This document shows positions 17,467 through 26,852 of a stretch of 64,000 bases of DNA, piece by piece; the first letter of the stretch is position 1, and the number at the start of each line of letters is the position of its first letter. The translations under genes were made by a program, and so were the position numbers. The notes below the pieces were generated by a model. That model was not told the origin of the DNA. It saw nothing but the letters and a program-made list of their open reading frames with translations, and searched no databases. The stretch is from Rhizobacter sp. SG703 (GTDB taxonomy: Bacteria; Pseudomonadota; Gammaproteobacteria; Burkholderiales; Burkholderiaceae_C): positions 514,054 to 578,053 of the forward strand of contig NZ_JAAZQK010000003.1 of assembly GCF_012275445.1 (NCBI RefSeq). The letters are read 5' to 3'.

Positions 17467-19221
17467 ATGGGATGGCGTGTGAGCTCGTGTGCGGCAGGCT
17501 GGACCTTCGCGCTGGGGACGGCCCTCGTGCCGACCTGCATGGCTGCCCAGGACGCGACCCCGGGTGAGCCGCGCGCCGCCGATCCGCCGGCGGCAGCCGC
17601 CTCCGAGCCCGCGGCGGACGACGGCCCGCCGCGTCCGAAGGTGCCCGAACTCGATAAGCCGCGTCCCGCCGAGGTGCCCGACGACGCGGCGCTGGTTGCG
17701 GCCGGTGCGCGCATCGGCGAGGTCCGCTTCCAGCGGCTCAACCTGTTCGACACGCGCCTGCCGGAGGAAGACAAGCTGCTGTTCCGCTGGGCCAACAAGC
17801 TGCACCTGCTGACGCATGAATCGGTGGTCGCATCGCACCTGCTGTTCAAGCCCGGCGAGCCCTACGATCCGCGGCTGCTGCGCGAGTCGGAGCGCATCCT
17901 GCGCAGCGAGTCGTACTTCCGCGATGCGCACATCCGGCCGGTCGCGCTGCACGACGGCATCGTCGACCTCGAGGTGGTGACGCAGGACGTCTGGACGCTG
18001 AACCCCGGTGTGTCGCTCGGCCGCTCGGGCGGCAAGAACAGCAGCGGCTTCAGCCTGGAGGATGCCAACCTGCTCGGGCTCGGCAAGGAACTCGGCTTCT
18101 CGTTCAAGTCCGAGGTCGACCGCACCAGCAAGACGCTCAGCTACCACGACAACCACGTGCTCGACAGCTGGTGGGACCTGCAGGGGCAGTACTCCGACAA
18201 CAGCGACGGCCACGTGCATGAGCTGATCGTCAAGCGGCCGTTCTATGCGCTCGACACGCCGTGGACCGCCGGCGCGCAGGTGCGCGACGAGGAACGCGTC
18301 GACTCCGTCTACGACCGCGGCGACGTGATCCGCCAGCTCGACGTTCGCGACCGGGCGCTGTCGGCCTTCGGCGGCTGGTCGGCCGGGCTGCAGGACGGCT
18401 GGGTGACGCGCTGGACCGCCGGGCTGTCGCTCGAGGAGCACCGCGCGACGCTCGCGGTGCCGCCGAACGAGCCGGTGCCGCCCGGCACCGAACGCAAGCT
18501 GGTGTACCCGTGGATCGGCTTCGAGCTGATCCAGGACGCCTTCAGCGAGGTGCGCAACCAGGACCAGATCGGCAAGACCGAGGACGTCTCGCTCGGCTGG
18601 CACATCATGGGCAAGCTCGGCTATTCGCTGCCCGGCCTCGGCGCGGACCGCCGCGCGACGGTCTTCGCGGGCAACGCCACCGTGGGGCATGCGCTGACGC
18701 CGCGGCAGACGCTGCTGCTCGCCGGTTCGGCGGTCGGCTACGTCGAGGACGGGCAATTGCAGAACACGCTGGTCAAGGCCGAGAGCCGCTACTACCTGAA
18801 GCAATCGGCCCGCCGCACCTTCTTCATGGGGCTGTCGGCGCAGCGCGGCGTGCGGCTCGACGACGGCCAGCAGGTGCTGCTGGGCGGCGACAACGGCCTG
18901 CGCGGCTACCCGCTGCGCTACCAGAGCGGCGACGGCCGCTGGCTGTTCACGACCGAGCAGCGGGTGTTCACGAACTGGTATCCGTTCCGGCTCTTCAACG
19001 TCGGCGGCGCGGTGTTCTACGACATGGGCCGCACCTGGGGCCAGGGCGCGGTGCCGGATTCGTCGCACAAGCTGCTGAAGGACGTCGGCTTCGGGCTGCG
19101 GCTGGGCAACAGCCGCACCTCGCTCGGCAATGTGATCCACATCGACGTCGCGTTCCCGCTGGACGGCGACAGCTCGATCAAGAAGGCGCAGTTCGTCGTC
19201 GAGGTCAAGGAAAGCTTCTGA
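17467..19221 (+). CDS. Omp85 (BamA/TamA)-family outer-membrane protein
   Basis: 584 residues from the ATG at 17467, which has AAAGGAAA five bases before it (an in-frame start at 17323 lacks a site). A signal peptide ends near CMAAQDA, followed by a Pro/Ala-rich linker. About residues 75-180 resemble a POTRA domain (VVASHLLFKPGEPYDPRLLR, ESERILRSESYFRDAHIRPV), and the C-terminal 400 residues are an amphipathic beta-barrel with the Omp85 motif LLGGDNGLRGYPLRYQSGDG (VRGY-like) and a final Phe. It may insert or export outer-membrane proteins or lipids. Only one or two POTRA repeats fit, unlike the five of BamA, so it is an accessory family member. Its gene stands alone, convergent with the kinase gene. 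Confidence 0.85.
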   Translation: MGWRVSSCAAGWTFALGTALVPTCMAAQDATPGEPRAADPPAAAASEPAADDGPPRPKVPELDKPRPAEVPDDAALVAAGARIGEVRFQRLNLFDTRLPEEDKLLFRWANKLHLLTHESVVASHLLFKPGEPYDPRLLRESERILRSESYFRDAHIRPVALHDGIVDLEVVTQDVWTLNPGVSLGRSGGKNSSGFSLEDANLLGLGKELGFSFKSEVDRTSKTLSYHDNHVLDSWWDLQGQYSDNSDGHVHELIVKRPFYALDTPWTAGAQVRDEERVDSVYDRGDVIRQLDVRDRALSAFGGWSAGLQDGWVTRWTAGLSLEEHRATLAVPPNEPVPPGTERKLVYPWIGFELIQDAFSEVRNQDQIGKTEDVSLGWHIMGKLGYSLPGLGADRRATVFAGNATVGHALTPRQTLLLAGSAVGYVEDGQLQNTLVKAESRYYLKQSARRTFFMGLSAQRGVRLDDGQQVLLGGDNGLRGYPLRYQSGDGRWLFTTEQRVFTNWYPFRLFNVGGAVFYDMGRTWGQGAVPDSSHKLLKDVGFGLRLGNSRTSLGNVIHIDVAFPLDGDSSIKKAQFVVEVKESF

Positions 19222-19254
19222 CGCCGTGCCGAGGGGTGTCGACGATCGGCCCCT

Positions 19255-20688
19255 TCATGTCGGCCAGGCGTGCTCCTCGGTGCGGGCGGGCTGGTGCAGC
19301 GGGATGCGGGCGACGACCTCGCAGCCGCCGTCCGGCCCCGGTCCGAACTCGAACGCACCGCCGACCATCGCCGCGCGTTCGCGCATGTTGCGCAGGCCGC
19401 TCGCATCGGCGCGCACCGGCTGCGGGCCGATGCCGTTGTCGGCGATGCGCAGCACGTAGAGGCCGCGGAACTCGCAGCCGGTGATCGAGACGCGCGTGGC
19501 CTGCGCATGCCGCAGCGCGTTGGTCGTCGCCTCCTGGACGATGCGGAACAGCTGGTTCGCGCGGTCGCTCTCCAGCTGCTCGTCGTCGTCGATCTCGGCG
19601 CCGATCTCCAACTGCCCCGGCAGGCTCAGCCGTTCGGCGAAGTGCGACACGGCCGCGCCGAAGCCCAGGTCGTCGAGCAGCGGCGGCCGCAGCGCGCCCG
19701 CGATGCGCCGCGCGGTGCCGATCGATTCGTCGAGCAGGCCGGTCAGCCGGGCCAGCTGGTCCGGCGGCAGCCCGGGGTGGTCGCGCGCCATCTGCTGAAC
19801 CACCTGCCTGGTGCCGGAGACGACCTGGCCGAACTGGTCGTGCACCTCGCGTGCCAGCCGCCGGCGCTCGGCCTCGATGCCGTCGTCCAGCTGCTTCGCG
19901 AACGACTGCAGCCGGTCGCGCTCGGAGCGCACTTCTTCGGTGCGGTCGTCGACGATGCTCTCGAGCATCCGGCTGAAGCGCCGCAGCGAGTCCTCGGCGC
20001 AGTCGCAGCGGCGGCGCTCGCCGGCCAGCAGCCCCACCGCGCCGGCCATCATCGCGCCGCCGCCGGCCGCCAGCGCGACGATCAGCGCCGCGCTGCGCGC
20101 CTGCAGCCGCGCGGCGTCGGCGTCGCGCGCGGCGATGTGTTCCCGCTGCGCGGCGCCCAGCGTGTCGAACTCGGCGCGGATCGCATCCATCGCGAGCTGG
20201 CCGTCGACGTCGGTGTCGCCGGCGGCTGCATCCGCGTCGCCGCTGCGGCGCTTCAGCACCTGGGCGTCGGCGATCGCGATGCGGCGCCGCACCAGGTCGT
20301 CGATGCGCTGGCGGGCAGCGCGGAACTCCCCGCTCCGGGCCGACGGCCCGGACAGGTGCTGCACCAGGTCGGCATAGGTGTCGGGGAAGGTCGCCTTGCC
20401 GCGTTCGTAGGGCGCCAGGCTGTCGAGGCTGCCGCTCAGCAGGTAGCCGCGCTGGCCGGTCTCGATGTCCAGCAGCAGCGTCATCGCCTTGTCGAGCAGC
20501 GCGAGCGCTTGTTCGTCGGTCCGGCGTTCCTGGGCACGGGCCGCCAGTTGCTGCAGTCCGCGGCAACCGGCACCGGCCGCCAGGCCGAACGCGAGGGTGC
20601 CGGCCAGGATCAGCCCCAGCGCCGGGCGCGCGCTGCGCCACCACGGCTGGGCCGTGCGGGCGGACGATGCCAACTCAGGATTCAGCAA
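19255..20688 (-). CDS. CHASE3-domain sensor histidine kinase (NarX/HisKA_3 type)
   Basis: 477 residues from a TTG start preceded by GGGGAGG at 8-9 bases on the minus strand. TM1 (RSARPALGLILAGTLAFGLA) and TM2 (ARSAALIVALAAGGGAMMAG) bracket a CHASE3-like periplasmic domain containing LLLDIETGQRGYLLSGSLDS. The phospho-acceptor His is in LAREVHDQFGQVVSG (HisKA_3 class), and the ATPase domain shows LFRIVQEATTNALRHAQATR (N box) and ADNGIG (G1). Kinases of this type pair with NarL-like regulators, but none is adjacent, so it is an orphan. It reads away from the cyclase gene at 20886, sharing a 197-base divergent gap. Tail-to-tail with the Omp85 gene. Confidence 0.92.
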   Translation of the reverse strand: MLNPELASSARTAQPWWRSARPALGLILAGTLAFGLAAGAGCRGLQQLAARAQERRTDEQALALLDKAMTLLLDIETGQRGYLLSGSLDSLAPYERGKATFPDTYADLVQHLSGPSARSGEFRAARQRIDDLVRRRIAIADAQVLKRRSGDADAAAGDTDVDGQLAMDAIRAEFDTLGAAQREHIAARDADAARLQARSAALIVALAAGGGAMMAGAVGLLAGERRRCDCAEDSLRRFSRMLESIVDDRTEEVRSERDRLQSFAKQLDDGIEAERRRLAREVHDQFGQVVSGTRQVVQQMARDHPGLPPDQLARLTGLLDESIGTARRIAGALRPPLLDDLGFGAAVSHFAERLSLPGQLEIGAEIDDDEQLESDRANQLFRIVQEATTNALRHAQATRVSITGCEFRGLYVLRIADNGIGPQPVRADASGLRNMRERAAMVGGAFEFGPGPDGGCEVVARIPLHQPARTEEHAWPT

Positions 20689-20885
20689 GTGCCAGACCTC
20701 CCCGGCAGGGCGTGAGGCGGCTCATGTTATGCGCCGCCGGCCGATTCCGGTACCGGTTCCAACCCATCCGACACCTTGGGGATGACAGCTCGGCGACAAC
20801 TCCCCCACAGTCGCGCGCATGGCGTGTAGCAATGTGTGTCAGACAGGCGCGTTTGCGGTTAGATTTCCCGCAGGGGGAAGTTTGA

Positions 20886-23800
20886 ATGCGCAGTGCGCGA
20901 GCACAGGATCTGCCGCCGTTCCACGTGACGGCGCGCCTGGACGAATCCGGGTCATGCGACGTCTTCGTGACCGATGGGCGGTCGGTGGGCCGCCACGCCC
21001 GATCGCGGCCCGAGCTGCCGGCCTTGCGCCGGCTGTCGCAAGTCGCCGCTGACGGCGACCTGCACGCGAGCCTCACGTTGTTCGCGCAGCTGTTCCCGGG
21101 CGTCGTCGGTGCCACGCTGCGCGGCAGCGAGCCGCGCCGCATCAACCTGCAGCTCGATGCGGCCTTGCACGGCCTGCACTGGGAACTTGCCAGCGACGGC
21201 CACGGCCTGCTCGGCGAACGCTGGCGCGTCGCGCGCCACCTGCTGGTCGACGACGACCGGCTGGCGGCCGGCGGGGCCGACCTCGATACCGACATCGACC
21301 TCGCCGCGACCGTGCGGCGCGTGCCGCGGCGCGGCCCGCTGCGGGTGCTGCGGCTGGGCGATGCGGCGGGGCCGGCCGGCGCGGCGGCTCCCGCGCTGCC
21401 GGCACTCGACAGCCCGACCGTCGTGTCGACCACGCTGGCGCGCGACGCCGTGGCGGCTGACGCGGTCCCCGGGTTGCTGGCCGAGCACGACGTGATCTGC
21501 CTGGCCGCCGGCGTGCCGCACGAGCTGCTGGCCGGCGTGAGCTGGTTGCGCCCGCCGAAGCTGTTCGTGGTCGGCCCGGCGCCCGCGTCGCAGGTGGCGC
21601 GGCTCGCGCAGAGGCTGGCGGTGCTCGGCGCGAGCCTGCTGGTCGCGCCGTCGGTGGCCGTGGAGCACGGCGACGACGGACCGGGCTGGTTCGCCACGCT
21701 GTGCGAACGGCTGGCGCAGGCCCAGCCGATCGCCGAGGCGGTGCGCGCGGCGCGCGGCCTGCATGACGAACGCGGCGCCGCATGGCTCCAGCTGTACGGC
21801 GACGGCGATGCGGTGCTGGTGCTGCCCGATGCGCGCGCGTCGGCCGGCAACGACGCGCGCCAGGTCACCTCGCTGTCGTTCGACTTCGTCGACTCCACCG
21901 GCTGGCTGCACCGCCTGGGCAGCGAGCGCTACGCCAGCCTGCTGGCCGAGTTCCACCAGCGTTCCATCGCGCAGATCGAGCGCCACGGCGGCGTCGCCGA
22001 CGACCCGCAGGGCGACGACGGCGTGATGTCGTACTTCGGCTTCCCGTCGGCCAGCGAGCGCAGCGCCGAGCAGGCGGTGGCGGCGGGCCTGGCGATCGTG
22101 CAGTCGGTGGCCGGCATGTCGACGCCGGTGCAGGTGCGCGTCGGCATCGCGACCGGGCGCGTCTCGGTGATGGCGGGCCAGCCGGTCGGCGTGTCGATCC
22201 ACCTGGCCGCGCGGCTGCAGAGCCGGGCGGCCCCCGGCACGGTGATGGTGTCGGACATGACGCTTGCGCTGGTGCAGCACCGCTTCACGGTGCAGCCGCT
22301 CGAGAGCACGCTGGCGCTGAAGGGCATCGAGGGCGCGCAGCGTGCCGGCGTGGTGCTGCACGACCGCAAGGAGCACCGGCTCGATGCGCTGCCGCGGCTC
22401 ACCCCCTTCGTCGGCCGCGACGCCGAGCTGGCGGTGCTGCTGCACCACTGGGACGCGCTGCAGGCCGGCGCGTTGCGCGTGGTGCAGCTGCGCGGCGATG
22501 CCGGCATCGGCAAGTCGCGGCTTGTGCGCGAGTTTCGCCACGGGCTGAAGGCCCGCGGTGCGCTGTCGTTCGAATGCCGCTGCCTGCCCGACCATGCGAG
22601 CAGTGCCTTCCATGCGGTGATCGATGCGATGCACCACTGGATGGGCGTGCGCGACGACGACGACGAGGCGACGCGCCGGCGCAAGCTGGCCGACGCGATG
22701 CCGCCCGGCATGGACCCGGCGCAGGCGCTGCCGGTGGTGGCCGCGCTGCTGTCGCTGCCAGGCGAGCCGCTGGCCGGCACGCCGGAGCGGCTGCGCGAAC
22801 GCACGCTGGCGACGCTGGTCGAGTGGTTCCAGCGCAGCGCGCGGGCGCGGCCGCTGTGCCTGGTGGTCGAAGACCTGCATTGGGTCGACCCGTCGACGCG
22901 CGAGTTCCTCGGCCGGCTGCTGGCCGGCAGCGCCGACGTGCCGATGCTGGTGCTGCTGACCGAGCGCACCGGCCCTGACGAGGCCGCCGCGCCGTGGCAG
23001 CCGCCGGTCGTGCACGAGACGCTCGAGCTGCACGGCCTGCGCCCCGACGAATCGCGCCGGCTGCTGAAGCAGGCCTGCGGCGAATCGCTGCTGCCGGCCG
23101 GCGTGGTGCGGCTGCTCGCCGGCCGCTCCGACGGCGTGCCGTTGTTCCTCGAGGAATCGGCCCGCATGATGGTCGAGCAGAGCGCGACGCTCGACGAGAT
23201 GCTGCCGCAGTCGCTCGACGTGCCGGGCAGCCTGCAGGACCTGCTGATGGCGCGCCTCGACCGGCTCGGCCCGGCGCGCGCGATCGCGCAGTTCGGCGCG
23301 GTGCTCGGCCGCGAGTTCCCGGTCGCGCTGCTGCAGCAGGTGCTGGCGCACGGCGGGCGCCCGATGACGCCGCAGGAGCTGACGGCCCAGCTCGATGCGA
23401 TCGAGCAGTCCGGCCTGCTGGCCAGCGTCGGGGGCACCGACGGCAGCGGCGAACGGCGCTGCGCCTTCAAGCACGCGCTCGTGCGCGACATCGCCTACCA
23501 GTCGCTGTGGACGCGCGACCGCCAGCTGGTGCACCGTGCGGTCGCCGCGGTGCTGCGCGACTCGTGGCCCGAGCTGGCGCAGCGCCAACCCGAGCTGCTT
23601 GCCCACCACCAGACCGAGGCCGGCCTCGCCGCCGAGGCGCTCGGGCAGTGGGAGGTCGCGGCGCGGCTGGCGGCTTCGCGATCGGCACACGACGAAGCGA
23701 TCCAGCACCTGCAGCGCGCGCTCGCGCTGCTCGACAGCCAGCCGCCGGCGCACGAGCGCCGCGCCATCGAGCTGCGCCTGCAGCTGCTGCTCGCGTCGCG

Positions 23801-24926
23801 CTACATCGCCACCGAAGGCTACGGCGCGCCGCCGGTCGAGCGCGCCTATGCGCGGGCCGAGCAGCTGGGCGACGAGCTCGGCGACCCGGGCGCGCGGCTG
23901 AAGGCGCAGCTCGGGCTCGAGGGCTACCACTTCATGCGCGCCGATTTCCCGCGCGCCCACGAGATCGCGCGGCGTGCCGAGGCGCTGGCCGAGCAGAGCG
24001 GCGACACGATGGCGCGGCTGCAGGTGCGCTGGGCGACCGCCAACATCCTGTTCCACGAGGGCCACGGGCTGGCCGCGGTGCAGCGCATGGACGAATGCCT
24101 GGCGGTGTACCGGCCCGAGCACCACCGCCGCGCCGCGGTGCAGGACCCGGGCGTGATGTGCCTGTGCTACTCGGCCTGGGGCCAGTGGGAACTCGGCCAT
24201 CCGGACGACGCGCTGGCGCGCATCGAACGCGTGCAGCAGCTCGCACGCACGCTCGACCACAAGTTCAGCCTCGGCGAGGCCTTCGGCTTCGCGGCCAACG
24301 TGCACCGCTACCGCGGCGAGCAGGCGCAGGCGCTGGCCTGTGCCGAGCAGGCCATCGCGATCTGCGACGAAGGCGGCTTCGCGGTGTGGCTGGCGCATGC
24401 GCACGTGATGCGCGGCTGGCTGCAATGCGAGCGCGGGCTGCACGACGAAGGCGTCGCCGAGATGCGCGAGGGCCTGGCGCTGTGGGCGCGCAGCGGCGCC
24501 GTCGTCACGCGCCCGCTGTACCTGACGCTGCTGGCCGAGGGCCTCGCGCGCGGCGGTGACCTGGCGCAGGCCCTGGCGCGGCTCGACGAGGCGATGGGCA
24601 TCGTGCAGGCGCATGGCGAGCGCTACTACGAGGCCGAGGTGCGTCGGCTGATCGCCGAGCTGACGCTGCGGCGCGACGGCCCTTTGCTGCCGGCGGCGCG
24701 CCGCGCGGCCGAGCAGGGCCTGCAGGCGGCGCACGCGCTCGCGATGCAGCAGCACAAGCGCGGCTTCGCGCTGCGCAGTGCCACCAGCCTGGCCCGGCTG
24801 TGGCACGAAGACGGCCGCACGCGCGAGGCGCTGCAGCTGCTGAAGCCGGCCTTCGCGTCGTTCACCGAAGGCCTGCAGACGCATGACCTGCGGCAGGCGC
24901 GCGAGCTGCTGCGCTCGATGGGTTGA
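20886..24926 (+). CDS. CHAT-like / class III nucleotide cyclase / STAND ATPase / TPR multidomain protein
   Basis: 1346 residues; the ATG has AGGGGGAAG seven bases before it. Residues 1-320 resemble a CHAT protease fold (LHGLHWELAS, then LAQRLAVLGASLLVAPSVAV and AWLQLYGDGDAVLV) but lack the HGHG-type His and the Cys motif, so it should be inactive. Residues about 325-490 are a class III cyclase: metal Asp333 in SFDFVDSTG, a second Asp in QGDDGVMSYFGFP, and LAARLQ; the Asn normally just before LAARL is His. A P-loop ATPase follows (GDAGIGKSR, Lys about 543; LVVEDLHW, Asp about 663), then TPR-like helices from about 920. It probably senses a signal and makes a cyclic nucleotide. It leads the P450/peroxidase/patatin genes, 45 bases ahead of the next start. 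Confidence 0.88.
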   Translation: MRSARAQDLPPFHVTARLDESGSCDVFVTDGRSVGRHARSRPELPALRRLSQVAADGDLHASLTLFAQLFPGVVGATLRGSEPRRINLQLDAALHGLHWELASDGHGLLGERWRVARHLLVDDDRLAAGGADLDTDIDLAATVRRVPRRGPLRVLRLGDAAGPAGAAAPALPALDSPTVVSTTLARDAVAADAVPGLLAEHDVICLAAGVPHELLAGVSWLRPPKLFVVGPAPASQVARLAQRLAVLGASLLVAPSVAVEHGDDGPGWFATLCERLAQAQPIAEAVRAARGLHDERGAAWLQLYGDGDAVLVLPDARASAGNDARQVTSLSFDFVDSTGWLHRLGSERYASLLAEFHQRSIAQIERHGGVADDPQGDDGVMSYFGFPSASERSAEQAVAAGLAIVQSVAGMSTPVQVRVGIATGRVSVMAGQPVGVSIHLAARLQSRAAPGTVMVSDMTLALVQHRFTVQPLESTLALKGIEGAQRAGVVLHDRKEHRLDALPRLTPFVGRDAELAVLLHHWDALQAGALRVVQLRGDAGIGKSRLVREFRHGLKARGALSFECRCLPDHASSAFHAVIDAMHHWMGVRDDDDEATRRRKLADAMPPGMDPAQALPVVAALLSLPGEPLAGTPERLRERTLATLVEWFQRSARARPLCLVVEDLHWVDPSTREFLGRLLAGSADVPMLVLLTERTGPDEAAAPWQPPVVHETLELHGLRPDESRRLLKQACGESLLPAGVVRLLAGRSDGVPLFLEESARMMVEQSATLDEMLPQSLDVPGSLQDLLMARLDRLGPARAIAQFGAVLGREFPVALLQQVLAHGGRPMTPQELTAQLDAIEQSGLLASVGGTDGSGERRCAFKHALVRDIAYQSLWTRDRQLVHRAVAAVLRDSWPELAQRQPELLAHHQTEAGLAAEALGQWEVAARLAASRSAHDEAIQHLQRALALLDSQPPAHERRAIELRLQLLLASRYIATEGYGAPPVERAYARAEQLGDELGDPGARLKAQLGLEGYHFMRADFPRAHEIARRAEALAEQSGDTMARLQVRWATANILFHEGHGLAAVQRMDECLAVYRPEHHRRAAVQDPGVMCLCYSAWGQWELGHPDDALARIERVQQLARTLDHKFSLGEAFGFAANVHRYRGEQAQALACAEQAIAICDEGGFAVWLAHAHVMRGWLQCERGLHDEGVAEMREGLALWARSGAVVTRPLYLTLLAEGLARGGDLAQALARLDEAMGIVQAHGERYYEAEVRRLIAELTLRRDGPLLPAARRAAEQGLQAAHALAMQQHKRGFALRSATSLARLWHEDGRTREALQLLKPAFASFTEGLQTHDLRQARELLRSMG

Positions 24927-24971
24927 GCACGATCAGTTGAGCAGTTGACGCGGCAACGCGGGGAGGCGGTG

Positions 24972-26852
24972 ATGACGACCAACAGGAAGTTCCGGCCCGG
25001 ACGGGTCGACCAGGGCTTGCCGACCTGGTTCGACGGCTCGAAGACCGCCTACGCGCGCAACCGCATGCTGTTCGACTGGCTGTGCGATTGGCGCAGCGAC
25101 CGGCTCGGCGACGACGAGAGCCTGCCTGCGCAGCGCGACGCGCTGTTCGCAGCGCTGCTGAACCGACCGGGCCTGTTCGGCGTGCTGGAATTTCCGAGCC
25201 GCGCGATTCACCACGTGAACGACTTCGAGCCCGAAGGCAGCCCGGCGGGGCGAGACCCGATCTTCGGGCACCGGAATGTGCACCTGGTGCTGGACGCCAG
25301 GGACATCGCGTTCGTGCTGCGCAACGAAGCCAAGGCCTTCAGCAACGAGCCGTACGACAAGCTCGGCTCCGGCACCTTCCTGCTCGGGCTGGACGACGAG
25401 AGGCTGCGCCGGCGCCAGCGCAGCGCGGCGCAGAACGCATTGCACTACGACGCGTCGACGGTGGCGCAGCTGGCTGCGCTGGCCTTCGACGAGGCGGCGC
25501 CGATCTCGCTGCGTGCGCCGTTCTTCGACCTCGCCGAACTGGCCGAGCAGGCGGCGCTGCGCTTCTGCAGCCGGCTGTTCGGCTTCGCGACCAGCGACCA
25601 TCCGCTGCTCGAAGCGGCGATGCGGGCCGCCTACCAGGCGCTGACGCACCAGATCCTGGGCCGCCATTTCGTCAGCGATCCGGTGCCGCTCGCCAAGGCG
25701 CGGGAGTCGATGGGCGCGCTGTTCGCGCGCTGCTGCGAATTGATCGACGAGTACCAGCACGATGCCGACAACCTGCCGACCGGCGTGGACCTGCGGACCG
25801 ATCTGGTGCATGGCTTCGTTCCGGCGATGCGCCGCCTGGCTTGCGACGCGGGCGACCTGAGCGGCGAAGAACTCGGCGTGATCGTCGTCGGCGTGCTGGC
25901 CGGCGTGGTCGGCAACGTGCAGGCGGCCGTCTGCTCGGCGCTGCACGAGTTCTTCAGGAACGGGCTGGTCGAGCCGCTGCGCGACCGGGCGCGCAGCGCG
26001 CAGCGCCCGCTGGACGAACTGTGGCCGTGGATCGCCGAAGCGCTGCGGCTGAACCCGCCGGCCGCCTACCTGCCGCGCCGGGTGGTCGAAGACGTCAGGC
26101 TGCCGGGTGGCACGACGCTGAAGAGGGACAGCGAGTGCGTGCTGGCCATCGTTGCGGCGTTGCGTGCCAAGGGAACGGTCTTCGCGAATCCGCCGCCGGC
26201 CGATGCCGATCCGCTGATCTTCGGCCTGGACGGTGGAGCGTCGCCGCATGGCCTGCATTCATGCATCGGCAACCTGCTGGCGCGCCCGCTGATCAGCGAG
26301 ATCGTGCGCCGCGTGCTGCTGCTGCGCGGGCTGGCCGAGGCGCTCGATCCGGAGGACGGCACGCTGGTCGGGCTGGAGCGGCGCTGGGGCTTCGCCTGCA
26401 AGCGCTACCCGCTGAGCTGCCGGCTAGACCGCCAGCATGCGCTGAACGTGTCGATGCGCGTGAAGGCGCCGATCGCGGTGCATGCCGAGGCGTTGAAGAC
26501 CGTGATCCGCGCCGGTGCGCCGCGCATCGAGTGGGCGCTGCGCGAATCGCGGCACATCCACTTCGCCTGGTTCGAGTTCATCGAGAACGACAACCGGCTG
26601 GTGCTGCACACGGTGTTCGACGGCCTGTTCGAGTCGTACATCGAGCATTTCGCGCTGGCGGTGGGCGAGCTGTTCGACCGCATCTTCGAGCACATCGAAG
26701 ACCCGCCGCCGATGCCGGTGAACAAGTACCCCGGCGCCTTCATCGACCTGATCCGCCGCAACGACCGGCCGGTGGCCGCCGGCTATTTCTTCAGCGCCTA
26801 CCCGGGTGCCGAGACGGCGCAGATCCGGCGCGTGATGGGGGTGAAGCCATGA
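24972..26852 (+). CDS. Cytochrome P450 with C-terminal extension
   Basis: 626 residues from the ATG with GGGGAGGCGG upstream. P450 landmarks are E356-x-x-R359 in IAEALRLNPP and the haem-binding loop FGLDGGASPHGLHSCIG with ligand Cys431. The I-helix region (GVIVVGVLAGVVGNVQAAV, about 301-320) lacks the acid-alcohol pair needed for classical O2 activation, as in peroxygenase, allene-oxide-synthase and prostacyclin-synthase type P450s. Residues about 480-626 form an extra domain (IHFAWFEFIENDNRLVLHTV, later PPPMPVNKYPGAFIDLI) that I cannot name. No membrane anchor is seen. It overlaps the DyP gene by four bases (ATGA). A use of a peroxide or hydroperoxide substrate is inferred. Confidence 0.88.
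   Translation: MTTNRKFRPGRVDQGLPTWFDGSKTAYARNRMLFDWLCDWRSDRLGDDESLPAQRDALFAALLNRPGLFGVLEFPSRAIHHVNDFEPEGSPAGRDPIFGHRNVHLVLDARDIAFVLRNEAKAFSNEPYDKLGSGTFLLGLDDERLRRRQRSAAQNALHYDASTVAQLAALAFDEAAPISLRAPFFDLAELAEQAALRFCSRLFGFATSDHPLLEAAMRAAYQALTHQILGRHFVSDPVPLAKARESMGALFARCCELIDEYQHDADNLPTGVDLRTDLVHGFVPAMRRLACDAGDLSGEELGVIVVGVLAGVVGNVQAAVCSALHEFFRNGLVEPLRDRARSAQRPLDELWPWIAEALRLNPPAAYLPRRVVEDVRLPGGTTLKRDSECVLAIVAALRAKGTVFANPPPADADPLIFGLDGGASPHGLHSCIGNLLARPLISEIVRRVLLLRGLAEALDPEDGTLVGLERRWGFACKRYPLSCRLDRQHALNVSMRVKAPIAVHAEALKTVIRAGAPRIEWALRESRHIHFAWFEFIENDNRLVLHTVFDGLFESYIEHFALAVGELFDRIFEHIEDPPPMPVNKYPGAFIDLIRRNDRPVAAGYFFSAYPGAETAQIRRVMGVKP

Noticed and set aside
20952..24884. 1310-residue minus-strand open frame antisense to the cyclase gene
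   Set aside because: Low-complexity composition, no motifs, fully shadowed by a well supported plus-strand gene.
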